The notes under the pieces were generated by a model that made no database searches, had not been told where the DNA came from, and was given only the letters and a program-made list of their open reading frames with translations. Below are positions 46,791-58,128 of a DNA stretch of 64,000 nucleotides, one piece after another (position 1 is the stretch's first letter; every line of letters starts with the position of its first letter). The stretch covers positions 53,273,457 to 53,337,456 of the forward strand of contig NC_080420.1 of assembly GCF_029873635.1 (NCBI RefSeq). Direction: 5' to 3'. Source of the DNA: Malania oleifera. Lineage: Eukaryota; Streptophyta; Magnoliopsida; Santalales; Ximeniaceae. The position numbers and the translations under genes are program-made.

Positions 46791-47981
46791 TATTTTGACA
46801 ATTTACATTTGTTTAAATACTGCTCTGACCAGTTAATTCGTAGATGTGTGCTTGATAATGAATTCACTTCTGTGATGCATTTTTGTCATAATAGAGTATG
46901 TGGAGGTCACTTTGCCACAAAGAAAACCGTTTCAAAAATTTTACAAAGTGGACTCTACTGGCCTACTATGTTCAAAGATGTTGAGAATTTTTGTAAAACC
47001 TATGAGGCTTGTCAAAAATTAGGGAAAATCATAGCAAAGAAAGAAATGCCTATGTCTCCCATTTTGACTCTTGAAATTTTTGACTGTTGGGGAATTGACT
47101 TTATGAGACCATTCCTGAACTCTTTTGAGCATTCTTACATTTTAGTTGATGTGGACTATATTTCAAAATGGGTGGAAGCTATACCTTGTAGAACAAATGA
47201 CCATAGGGTTGTCATCCATTTTCTCAAGGAGTTATTTGCACGTTTTGGCATGCCCAAGGTGATCATTAGTGATAGAGGGTTGTATTTTTGTAACAAACCT
47301 TTTTAAAAACTCTTGCAAAAGTATGGTGTGACCCATAAGGTCTTTGCTCCATACCACCCTCAGACTAATGGTCAAGCTGAGTTGGCCAATAGAGAGATTA
47401 AAATCATACTTGAGAAAACTGTGCATCCTAATCGAAAGGACTGGTCAGAAAAACTTGTTGATGCACTCTAAACCTACCAAACGGCTTTCAAGACAAACTT
47501 AGGGATGTCTCCCTACAGGTTAGTTTACAGTAAGGCATGTCATTTACCTGTTGAAATTTAGTATCGTGCTTTATGGGTTATAAAACAAATTAACTTTTCA
47601 CTTGATGATGCCATGGGTTTAAGGAAATTGCAGGTATGTGAGCTTGAAGAGTTTAGGAAGGAAGCTTATGACAATGCCCTTTTTACCAAGGAGCGGATGA
47701 AGTTGCTACATGACAGGAAAATCAAAGACGAAAAACTTTTCCCTTCTCAGCAAGTGCTTCTATGTGACTCTAGATTGCATGTGTTTCCTGGGAAACTGAA
47801 GTCCCGATAAGGTGGCCTGTACGTCGTTGAAAAAGTTCATTCTCATGGCGCGGTAGAGATTGTATATCCAAAGAGTAGAAACCGCTTCACAGTCAATGGA
47901 CAACGTCTAAAGCCCTTCAGGACTCCATTCGATCCAAATAAAGAGATCTTGCTTCTACAAGACCCTAGGGGAGTCCTTTGA
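46791..47981 (+). pseudogene. G integrase
   Basis: Open from 46809 to 47306: zinc-binding H-F-C-H-N and G-G-H-F-A-T-K-K-T with a C..C pair, first Asp in W-G-I-D-F-M, second in I-I-S-D-R-G. Just after, F-F replaced by a stop (47304-47306) breaks the reading. The Glu region [10 protein letters not shown] follows near 47370, with further stops near 47470 and 47560. The C-terminal part 47613-47981 ends at TGA 47979-47981. Confidence 0.88.
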
Positions 47982-49637
47982 CCTTTCTATCTTACTATTT
48001 TTCTTTTTAATTTTTTTTCTTTTCGTTTCATTTGTTTTTATTTGCATCTTTCTTTTATTTTTCTTTTGCGTTAGTTGGTAGTGATTTTCTATTAATTTGT
48101 TCACCCGCACACAGTTCTTCTATTTCCCTTATGCTTTCATATTGAGGACAATGTTCCACTTTGGTTGGGGGGGTAAGAATTTGCATGTGACACTGTGCAC
48201 GTATACTTGCTGGTTTTTATATTAATTTGAAAAAAAAACAAGAAAGAAAGAAAGAGTATTGAGGAATAACACTGACATATACCCTTCACATATTTGCATA
48301 TAACCTAAGAGTTACACACTCGAGTCATTTATGTGTAGTTTCTCTATATATGATTTTGTAACTCCATGAAGAATTGATTGGTAGTACACTTGTCTTAATC
48401 TGGCTATATAAACTCTTGAATTTACATGGTATCTCATGAGACTGAAAATACACATTCACATGATTTGTAGCACTTAGGGTTCCTTATGAGCACTGAGAGA
48501 GCGACCATGGTCAATATGACACCTTGTGAGGTATTGTTGAGCCATTTATCGTTATTTTGAGTTTTTGATGTCAACTCAGAGTTCATGAAACTCAACTTTC
48601 CCTTTTTTTTTTTCAGAATACTCTTTGTACACTAGTCTATGTTTTTGACTTGCTAGCCTAGAGGTGACATCTTGTGGGGAGATAGAAACCTAGGTCTTGT
48701 AGCCTACTCAAGATGCGAAGGCTAAGCCACCCCTAGAGATAGACTTATTTCATAGACTACTATTCGAGCTTAATTCCTATTGGTGGCATGAAAATAACAA
48801 AAGAAGTGTAATGATTGTCCTAATTGACAATGAAAAAACAAAAATTGAAGAATGAGCAGAAGAAAGAATAATAAAATTAGAAATGCACATGAAACGAAAG
48901 ATTAATACTTGCTCCATGGAAATGCATAAAAAGTCATGGACACAACACATATTATCCACATATGAAGACTCTCCAACCGCTTAATGCTTTATATGTATCC
49001 ACACCATGTTTGTGAATAAGTTGATCTAGGGTGGTCTTAGTTGGATATGGTGAGTAGGTGAGAAGATGTTAGGATGAAGGATCTGACACCTTACAAATAG
49101 GCTGGATCCTTTTCAGACTAGTCCACTCCATACATTTAGCGTTTGTTCCTTGCAATATGTGGGATGTTTGATCGTGACATTCCTCCTCACATATGACGAG
49201 TGAACCCATTCCTTTAGAGTGTTTTTGAGAGTATACCAGTTAGGCCAAGTCAAAACAACCATTCTGTAGGTGTCCACTGGTATCTTAGGTGTAATAAGTC
49301 ACACACATCACACATTCCTTGAGATTTCACCTGTTTATACTCAAACTTATATGATCGCATTAACTATAAATTGTACTGTTGGTTAACTTCATGTGAGAAT
49401 ACTGTTCTTAAATGCAATATAATGATGAAACTTGCATGAGTGACGTGCTTCGGAGTTGTGTGCATTGAATATGAACGCGCTGGTGTGAGATTTGGTTATA
49501 TTCCTATATGTGAAATGGTATGGTTGTGTCACATGTGCATTCATTTCATGTTTGTTGGAGTTAGTATTTGTGGATACCGCCATGAAATTCATTCACGTTA
49601 TTTGTTAGAGACTAGCAAAACGTTAGTTGGGGGGGTG
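47982..49637 (+). other. G 3' region bounded by two purine blocks
   Basis: No coding potential. A first block, ATTGAGGACAATGTTCC followed by GGTTGGGGGGG (48141-48173), sits 160 bp after pol; a second, TTAGTTGGGGGGGTG (49623-49637), directly precedes the 3' LTR. The 1.45 kb between them is conserved in H (52154-53676) and partly in E. Confidence 0.8.
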
Positions 49638-50632
49638 TGATTACGCGCTTAAACTGCATAATTAGGTGCTTTAATTTAGGCATTGAGACTTATATTTTTA
49701 ATTAAATATCTACTTACTCTCAATATTTTAGCACGGTGTCCTATTTATAATATTTGGATTTTATTGAGTAAATTATAATTTTTTGGTATTTTTTTTATCA
49801 TAGGGTAATTATCAAGAACTAAAACTGGAACTACATCGTAATATGCACATAATTTTCCCGTTTGAGCGCCGATCGAGACGATTCAAAATTTTAGAGAAAG
49901 ATGAGAAGATTATCTACAACTTTTGTATTTTAAGCTTTGAGTGATATGAGCTCTAAGACAGTCAAAATTGCTCTCATTTTCTAGGAAACAGAATGAAGAA
50001 AAAAAAAGGAGAAAAAGGAAATAGAAAAAAGAAAAAATAATAATAATAAAAAATTTGATTTGACCCAGCCAGGCAGCCGGGTCCTTATTGGCGCACACTA
50101 GGTAGGTTTTCCCCTCTCCCTTTATATATTTTTTTCCTTTCTCTTCTTCTTGGCGGGCCCCCAGCTTCTCCTCTTTCTTTTACCCTCTCCCTCTTTATCT
50201 CTTCTCTTACTCTCCTTATCCGGCCCTTTATTTTCTTTCTCCTTCTCCTTTCCTCTCTTCCTCTTGGTCTCCCTCGTCTCCCAGCTGTTGTACCTGCTGT
50301 TGCGTTGTCTCCCAGTTGAACTCCTTTATTGCTGCTGCTCGTAATCCTCCTGAAGGTTGGAGCTGCTGCTGCGTTGCCGAAGGTTAAAGCTGCTACCAAC
50401 CTACAACCACCCCAAAGACCCTCCTTCTCTTCTCCTACTGCTTCTCCCATCTACAACTCGGGGAACCAATCTCCAATGCTACTATGGTTCTGCTGAAGCC
50501 TGAGAGCCTGCTGTGTCTTCTAGTTCTGCCTCAAGCTCCCACGACCCTTGCTACCAGTGCTGCCAACTGAGAAGGTCCCAGTTGCTGCTGCTGCTATCAC
50601 AAACTCGAAGCCTTCCAGCCGAACACCCTTGC
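49638..50632 (+). repeat. 3' LTR of G, segment 1 of 2
   Basis: TGATTACGCGC start; aligns with 40423 onward. Interrupted at CTTGC (50628-50632), the H target. Confidence 0.93.
50628..50632. repeat. TSD of H (CTTGC), left copy
   Basis: Pairs with CATGC at 57175-57179, one mismatch. Confidence 0.7.
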
Positions 50633-52153
50633 TGACTCACTCAAAAAATGAGCAGCTCGGAAGCTATCCCAAGTATAGGAGTTCTGTCGTGTAATATTAA
50701 GCCCAAGGGCTAGATCGTCTCCTCAGGGAATGCGTTTTAATCTCAGATTTTATGTCTTTCCAATCGAAATTAAAAAGGTACTGAACTCAGTTTAGATTCG
50801 GGTTTTCAAGATGGTTCAATTTCACTTTTGATGAATTAAATGACACGTAATTTAAAACTCTAAACTAACATTCACTAAATAAAAGAAAACAAGAATAGAA
50901 ACCCTACGTCTACTTAAAGAAACATTGGGACACGCGTTAATAAAAACTGGAAACCTAAAACATGGAACTAAAACATGCAAGAATGGAAACTCTAATCTAC
51001 CTAAGGAAACATCGAAACACGCACTAATTAAAAATGGTAACATTAATCATGGAATTAAAGCACATAATGGAAACTCAATCACACACACACACATTAAAAA
51101 TCGAAACTTTAACAAAAATCAAGAACTCGAACCAAAATAAAAAAACACAAACAAAAACCTAAATTTAAATGCTATCGAAACACAATAAAAATGCAAACTT
51201 TGATAAATCTGACCCTAATTAAGCTGAGCTTCAAAAAGAACCAAAAATTAAAAACATTCGCAATTCAAAATTTCAAATAACCCAAAGAAAATTAATACTT
51301 AACAATTATTCGACTAACACAATATTCAAATTTAAAACTTTAAATAATCTTCAAAAGATAACATTTAACACTTATTTAACTAACCAAAAATTATATAAAA
51401 AGAAAGAAAAGATGAGAGAAAGAGAAAAAGAAAAGCCATGAAAGCTTTAGGCCGTGGCAGCAGGGTGCTGTGCTATAGACTGTGCAGTAGCTCGTGGAGG
51501 CTCATGGGTGGTTTGTTGATTCACGTACAGCAGAAAGGCTGGAGGTTGGGCAAGAGAAAGCAGAGAAATTGGAGAGAAGAGAAGAAGGAGAGCAGGGAAA
51601 AATAATAGAGATGAGACAAAGAGCAAAGCAGAATTGAAAAGAACAAATAAAACAAACTAAAGAAGAAGAGGAAAAAGAAGAAGAAGGAGAAGAGGAGAAT
51701 GGGGAGCCATGGGGGCTGCCTATGCAGGAAGAGAAAGAGAAGGGTTAAATAGGATAGGGGGGAAAGCCCTAGACCCGAATAGGAAACCCGAATTGCTATA
51801 TTTTTTCATTTTTTTCATTCTCTGTTCATTGCAAATTCTGCTCTTATGGAGCCTATATCTCATAAAACTCAATTGTAGATAATCCTTTTCTCTTTCTCTA
51901 GAAATTTGAATCGTCTCAATCGGAGCTTGGATGGAAAAGTTATACACAAAATACGAATAGGTGTTGGTTTTGATTCCTAGGAATTTTCCTGCGACAAAAA
52001 AATTACCAAAACTTCATAAATAGTGCAATAAAGTTCAAGAATGATGATTTTGGCACTTTATTAAAATATTGAACAATTTTGGACATTTAATTAAAAATAT
52101 AAATCGTAAAGCCTGGGTTAAACGTTCAATTACGCAGTTTCGACGCGTAATCA
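50633..52153 (-). repeat. 3' LTR of H (1521 bp)
   Basis: Partner of 55645-57174. On the minus strand TGATTACG start, GTGAGTCA end, same termini as the G LTR. Lacks the GTCGAC-type U3 cluster. Confidence 0.95.
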
Positions 52154-52167
52154 CACCCCCCAACTAA
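52154..52167 (-). other. Polypurine tract of H
   Basis: TAGTTGGGGGGTG on the minus strand directly before the 3' LTR. Confidence 0.85.
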
Positions 52168-53841
52168 CATTTTGCTAGTCTCTAGCAAATGACATGAATG
52201 AATCTCAGGGTGGTATCTACAACTACATACTCCAATAATCATGAAATCAATGCACATGCAATATAACTATACCACTTCACATACAAGAACATAACTGAAT
52301 TTCACACAAGCTTGTTCATATTCAATGCACACGACTCTGAAGCACGTCACTCATGCAAGTTTCATCGTTTATATGTGATTTGAGAGTAGGATTCTCACAT
52401 GAAGTTAATCAGTGGCACATTCAGAATTAATGCAATTATATAAGTTCGAGTATAAATAGGTAAACTCTCGAGGTGTGTGTGATGTGTGTGACTCAGTACA
52501 CCTAGGACGCCAGTGGACACCTACAGAACGGTCGCTTTGACTCGGCCTAACTGATATACCCTCAAGAACACTCAAAGAAAATGGGTTCACTCATCATATG
52601 TAAGGAAGAGTGTCACGATCAAACATCCCACATATTAAAAGGAACAACGCTAAGTATATGGAGTGGACTAGTCTGGAAAGGATCTAGCCTATCTATGAGG
52701 TGTCGGGTCCTTCACCCTAGCATCTTCTCACCTACTCGCCATATCCAACTGAGACCACCCTAGATCAACTTACTCACAAACTTGTCGTGAATTCATCTGA
52801 GGCATTAATCGGTTGAAGAATCTTCATACGTGGAATATATGCATCGTCCTTGACTTTTTGTGATATGTATTTGGGCCGGCATTGAAATTTCATTTCATGC
52901 GCATGTGTATTGCTTATTCTTTTTTTCTCTGCTCATTCTTTATTTTCTGACTTTTCTTGATCAATAAGGACAATATTAACACTTCCTTTGTAATCTTCAT
53001 ACTATCAATGGGAATTAAGCTCGAATAGAAGTTCATGAATTAAGTCTATCTCTAGGGGTGGCTCATCCTTCACATCTTGAGTAGGCTACAAGACCTAGGT
53101 TTTTATCTCCCCACTAGGTATCACCTCTAGGCTAGCAAATCAAAAATAAAGACTAGTGTATAAAGGAATCATCCAGAAAAAGAGAATTGAGTTCTATGAA
53201 CTCTGATTTGATATTAACGCTCAAAAGGACGATAAATAGCTCAAGGATATCTCACAAAGGTGTCATAGTCGCCACGGGTGTTCTCTCAGTGCTCACAGGA
53301 AACCCTAAGTGCAATGAATCACGTGAGTGTGTATTCAACCTCATGAGATGCCGTGTAAATACAGGAAATTATATAGTTAAATTAACACGAATGTACTACC
53401 AATCGATTCTTCATGGAGTCATAAGATCATATAAAGAGAAAACTACGCATTATTGACTCAGAGTGTGTCATTCGTAAGTTATGCAAAAGTATGCGAAAGG
53501 TATAAGTCAGTGTTAAGCAAGGCATAATGCAATGTAATTCCTCAGTGCTCCTCCTTTCTTTTTCTCTTTCTTTTTGATTTTTTTTTTTTTTGAAATATAA
53601 AACCCGGTACGTGTACGTGCACAATGTTACATGTGAATGCTCATCCCCCCCAACTAAAGTGGAACATTGTCCTCAATGTGAAAGCATAGGGGAAATAGAA
53701 AATACTGTACATGAGAAAAGTAAGGCGTACCTGAGTGGCGAAATAATAGAAAACAAAGATCGAACTACGAGAAAATAGACCTGAAAACTAACTAAAAATA
53801 AAATAAGATAAAATAAAAGGAAAATAAGGGAAATAAAAACA
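52168..53841 (-). other. H 3' region with an internal purine block
   Basis: No coding potential. The internal block at 53645-53676 (minus: ATTGAGGACAATGTTCC, then TTTAGTTGGGGGGG) is nearly identical to that of G at 48141-48173. Homologous along its length to the G 3' region. Confidence 0.82.
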
Positions 53842-55515
53842 TCACAATTGTCTTGGTGGAGGCTCTGGGGGAATTTCGTCTGGTGGCCGCAGGTCTATAA
53901 ATTGCACCGGCGGTTCTCCAAATTTAAGCCGCCACAGTGGATCAGTCTTCATACCTGCACGAAAATCAACCTCAAATGAATTAATGCGTGTCAAAATACC
54001 AAACAATTTGTGTGCAGGTCGACCCTCGTGTGTGGATAAGAAAGGGTCTTTATTCAACATTGTGTCCAGGAAATGTGCTTCTTTACGAACTAACGTGTGA
54101 TGGGAAGTTATTGGAGCAATTACCTGTAGTTCTTTAAAAGCATTAACATTAAAAGTTTTACCTGATTCTTTGAAAATTATATGTTCACCAGACTGGTCAC
54201 CCTCTTTATCGGGTGTACATATCATCATACCACTGCAAGAGTCTGCCTCCACACTAGGCTCCTTAACATCTGATTCAGGCGGGAGTGACAGTTTCACGGT
54301 TTCTGAGCTCGGAGTATGAGGTACCACAGGTTGGTACTCCGTATGAGTATCAGTCTCATCATCAACTAAATGCTCCGCTTTTGGGCTCGTTTCCTCTGAT
54401 TTTTCTTTGAATTCATCTATTTCAGCCGTAACTTCCGGTGCTGGGACAACTGGTTGTCCGACGATGAGCATCTCAAGTTGGAGGACTTCTTTTTCGCTTC
54501 TCAAAGTGATGGCGGCCTCTACTGTCTCAAAAGAAACATCGTGTATTTTTTGGTGTGGCTGTTGGTACTCTTGAGGACTAGGTTGAGGTTCCACGGACAA
54601 TTCTTCGTTTTCTAAGATGTCCAACTGCGTGCCTATCGCATTAATGGTGTCCCGCAATTCATTATTATGATCGACTTGAGTTTGCATGAATTGTTGGAGC
54701 ATGTTCACCATTTGTGCTATGCTATCCTCGAAAAGGTCTGACGACGTACAGCTCGGAGGGATCTGTTGTGACTGATATTGAGGCGGAGGGTTGTTTGGGC
54801 AGTTTGGTGGCTCGTATACATCTCCACCACTAATTGTGTTGATAGGGTGTGCAGTTATGGGTGCCTGAGTGTATCGTGTGTTGCACTGTGGGACATTATC
54901 AGCTAAGTAATCAAAGAATGATAATACCTGATCTGGATCCTCGCTGACGGGCTCTCCATTAGACAGAGTCTGGACAAAACACTTGCAAACAGGGGTAAGA
55001 GCACTATAAAAATAATCAGCTAACCTCCATGAGTCGAACCCCTGAAGTGGACAAGTGCTTAGTAGATCCTTGAATCGTTTCCAGCAAGCCCCAAATGTCT
55101 CGTCATCATGCTGCACAAAATTAAGAATTTGTTCCTGCAAAAATTGAGTTCTCTGTGAGGGACAAAACGCATGCAAGAATTCATGCTCCATATCAACCCA
55201 ATTAATGATAGAGTGAGGTCTCAAGGAATGAAACCAGATCAGTGCCCTATCCTGCAAAGTAGCAAGAAATAAATTCAGTCTAGCAGATTCGTCAGTTCTA
55301 GCATGAAAGAAAAACATGTTGCAGGTTAACTCAAACTCTGCTAGGTGCTGATAAGGGCACTCAGATTCCGTCCCATAAAACTCGGGTAGCAATGACGTCC
55401 TCCCACGCTGCATCATGAAATTAAGCTCGTCATAAGGCAAAACAGTGGAAGAGGATGCAATGGCATATTCAAGCTGCAAAAAATCGATTATCGTGCGCGG
55501 TGCAGGTGCAGCCAT
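53842..55515 (-). CDS. H Gag, intact 557 aa, unusual C-terminus
   Basis: The only long intact ORF in the window. Starts M-A-A-P-A-P-R-T. Residues ~40-165 form an Athila-type retrotransposon Gag capsid domain (E-F-Y-G-T-E-S-E-C-P-Y-Q-H; W-F-H-S-L; C-W-K-R-F-K-D-L-L-S-T-C-P). Residues ~225-320 are Pro/Gln-rich and include a helix E-L-R-D-T-I-N-A-I-G-T-Q-L like G Gag; 320-435 is an acidic, low-complexity linker. Residues ~438-557 are a compact-looking segment (H-I-I-F-K-E-S-G-K-T-F-N at its start, D-P-L-W-R-L-K-F-G-E near the end, then a proline-rich tail) with no protease box or knuckle; I do not recognise it. It sits where a related autonomous element has protease. Confidence 0.88.
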   Translation of the reverse strand: MAAPAPRTIIDFLQLEYAIASSSTVLPYDELNFMMQRGRTSLLPEFYGTESECPYQHLAEFELTCNMFFFHARTDESARLNLFLATLQDRALIWFHSLRPHSIINWVDMEHEFLHAFCPSQRTQFLQEQILNFVQHDDETFGACWKRFKDLLSTCPLQGFDSWRLADYFYSALTPVCKCFVQTLSNGEPVSEDPDQVLSFFDYLADNVPQCNTRYTQAPITAHPINTISGGDVYEPPNCPNNPPPQYQSQQIPPSCTSSDLFEDSIAQMVNMLQQFMQTQVDHNNELRDTINAIGTQLDILENEELSVEPQPSPQEYQQPHQKIHDVSFETVEAAITLRSEKEVLQLEMLIVGQPVVPAPEVTAEIDEFKEKSEETSPKAEHLVDDETDTHTEYQPVVPHTPSSETVKLSLPPESDVKEPSVEADSCSGMMICTPDKEGDQSGEHIIFKESGKTFNVNAFKELQVIAPITSHHTLVRKEAHFLDTMLNKDPFLSTHEGRPAHKLFGILTRINSFEVDFRAGMKTDPLWRLKFGEPPVQFIDLRPPDEIPPEPPPRQL

Positions 55516-55619
55516 TTTTCAAAACTCAAAATTTTTTTCTGTTTTTTGTTTTCTATTTTTTTTTTCATAAAACTAACAAAAATGACTTGAAAAACGCAAA
55601 TTTGAGACTAAGGCCGACA

Positions 55620-55638
55620 CTCCCCAGCAACGGCGCCA
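55620..55638 (-). other. Primer-binding site of H (tRNA-Asp)
   Basis: TGGCGCCGTTGCTGGGGAG on the minus strand. Confidence 0.9.
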
Positions 55639-55644
55639 AAAACT

Positions 55645-57174
55645 TGACTCACTCAAAAAATGAGCAGCTCGGAAGCTATCCCAAGTATAGGAGTTCTGTC
55701 GTGTAATATTAAGCCGAAGGGCTAGATCGTCTTCTCAGGGAATACGTTTTAATCTTAGATTTTATGTCTTTCCAATCGAAATTTAAAAGGTACTGAACTC
55801 AGTTTAGATTCGGGTTTTCAAGATGGTTCAATTTCACTTTTGATGAATTAAATGACACGTAATTTAAAACTCTAAACTAACATTCACTAAATAAAAGAAA
55901 ACAAGAATAGAAACCCTACGTCTACTTAAAGAAACATTGGGACACGCGTTAATAAAAACTGGAAACCTAAAACATGGAACTAAAACATGCAAGAATGGAA
56001 ACTCTAATCTACCTAAGGAAACATCGAAACACGCACTAATTAAAAATGGTAACATTAATCATGGAATTAAAGCACATAATGGAAACTCAATCACACACAC
56101 ACACATTAAAAATCGAAACTTTAACAAAAATCAAGAACTCGAACCAAAATAAAAAAACACAAACAAAAACCTAAATTTAAATGCTATCGAAACACAATAA
56201 AAATGCAAACTTTGATAAATCTGACCCTAATTAAGCTGAGCTTCAAAAAGAACCAAAAATTAAAAACATTCGCAATTCAAAATTTCAAATAACCCAAAGA
56301 AAATTAATACTTAACAATTATTCGACTAACACAATATTCAAATTCAAAACTTTAAATAATCTTCAAAAGATAACATTTAACACTTATTCAACTAACCAAA
56401 AATTATATAAAAAGAAAGAAAAGATGAGAGAAAGAGAAAAAGAAAAGCCATGAAAGCTTTAGGCCGTGGCAGCAGGGTGCTGTGCTATGGACTGTGCAGT
56501 AGCTTGTGGAGGCTCACAGGTGGTTTGTTGATTCACGTACAGCAGAAAAGCTGGAGGTTGGGTAAGAGAAAGTAGAGAAATTGGAGAGAAGAGAAGAAGG
56601 AGAGCAGGGAAAAATAATAGAGATGAGACAAAGAGCAAAGCAGAATTGAAAAGAACAAATAAAACAAACTAAAGAAGAAGAAGAAAAAGAAGAAGAAGGA
56701 GAAGAGGAGAATGGGGAGCCATGGGGGCTGCCTATGCAGGAAGAGAAAGAGAAGGGTTAAATAGGATAGGGGGGAAAGCCCTAGACCCGAATAGGAAACC
56801 CGAATTGCTATATTTTTTCATTTTTTTCATTCTCTGTTCATTGCAAATTTTGCTCTTCTGGAACCCATATCTCATAAAACTCAAAACATGAAAGTTGTAG
56901 ATAATCCTTTCCTCTTTCTCCATAAATTTGAATCGTCTCAATCGAAGCTCGGATGGAAAAGTTATACACAAAATACGAAAAGGTGTCGATTTTGATTCCT
57001 AGGAATTTTCCTGCGACAAAAAAATTATCAAAACTTCATAAATAGTGCAATAAAGTTCAAGAATGATGATTTTGGCACTTTATTAAAATATTGAACAATT
57101 TTGGACACTTAATTAAAATATAAATCGTAAAGCCCGGGTTAAACGTTCAATTACGCAGTTTCGACGCGTAATCA
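55645..57174 (-). repeat. 5' LTR of H (1530 bp)
   Basis: Partner of 50633-52153. Has a 19-bp insertion near 56882 relative to the 3' copy. Confidence 0.95.
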
Positions 57175-57179
57175 CATGC

Positions 57180-57669
57180 TACCTGCTACTCCAAGCCACG
57201 ACCAACTTTGTTTCTCCTTCTCTTTTCCTTTCTTTCTCTTTTTTTTTTCATTTCCTTTTATTTAGTTTTTGTTTTTCTAATTGAGTTTTAGTTAAAGTTT
57301 TACACTTTTGAATATCTATTTGGGTATTAGTATTAAAGTTTATTACTTTCTTTCTCTATCAATTAATATTAACCTTAGATTTACTATTTGCTTGATCTAT
57401 TGTTTTTTTTTTAATTAAAGTTGAGTTTGGTTTCTTGAAGAAAAAAAAAGGGAAATATCAAAAAGAAAAAAAAAATTATCTTCTTTAGGATTTAATTTAG
57501 TTATCTTCTTTGAGAAATTTGATTTTTGTTGGGTTCTCTTTAAATTAAGTGTAGTTTAATTAAAAGTTCAAATTTTTATCGTGTTTTCGATTATCTTTAA
57601 TTGCTAAAGAGTTAAATTTCCGTTCTTGGTTGTGTTAAAGTTTAGTTCTTTTTGTGTTTGATTAAGTTT

Positions 57670-57702
<33 letters not shown>

Positions 57703-58074
57703 ATCATTTTTGCATGTTTCAATTACATAGGAAAGTTATCATTTTTAGTTTTTATTCCAAACTTCAACACGTGTTTCAATTCTTGTTTGGTAGTTAACGT
57801 AGGTTTTCCGTTCTCGTTATTAAATTTAGTGCGTGTTGGGGAATAGGATTTAAATTGCATGTTCATTTAATTGATCAAAAGAAATCTCAACAATCCAGAA
57901 AACCCGAATTTGAACTGAGTTCAGTAACATTTTATTTTTCGATTGGAAATACATAAAATTTGGAATTTAACTGCATTCCCTGAGAAGACGATCTAGCCCT
58001 TGGGCTATTTATTACGCGACGTAACTCCTCTACTTGGGATAGCTTCCGACCTGCTCATTTTTTAGAGTGAGTCA
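57180..58074 (+). repeat. 3' LTR of G, segment 2 of 2
   Basis: Resumes TACCTGCTACTCC, matching 41408 onward in the 5' LTR after the H target duplication, and ends GTGAGTCA. Confidence 0.92.
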
Positions 58075-58128
58075 ATTGTAGTGTTAGTTGGTTAAGCTTC
58101 TAATTGGTTTCCTCAATTGATTTTCAAG

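Larger units (their letters stand above)
50633..57174 (-). mobile_element. Element H: non-autonomous Athila-like element with gag only
   Basis: 6.5 kb on the minus strand: 5' LTR (57174-55645), tRNA-Asp primer site, one intact 557-codon ORF, 3' region with twin purine blocks, 3' LTR (52153-50633). No protease, RT, RNase H or integrase in any frame. The LTRs agree at about 98% by eye (around 35 differences in 1.5 kb plus one 19-bp indel), the youngest complete insertion here. LTR, primer site, Gag N-terminus and 3' region are all related to G, so a pol-encoding relative probably supplied the enzymes. The layout fits the described TR-GAG class. Confidence 0.92.
40423..58074 (+). mobile_element. 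Element G: Athila-like Ty3/gypsy, complete, split by H
   Basis: 5' LTR, tRNA-Asp primer site, gag, protease, RT, RNase H, integrase, 3' region with two purine blocks, 3' LTR; about 11.1 kb once H is removed. RT before integrase is the gypsy order. The first 365 bp of the LTRs agree at only about 90%, so this is an old insertion. The RT box F-M-D-D-F-S-V-F-G is typical of Athila. All ORFs carry stops or shifts. Confidence 0.92.

Noticed and set aside
50925..56152. Two identical 71-aa ORFs (50925-51140 and 55937-56152)
   Set aside because: They lie at the same place in the two H LTRs and are identical because the LTRs are; no domain.
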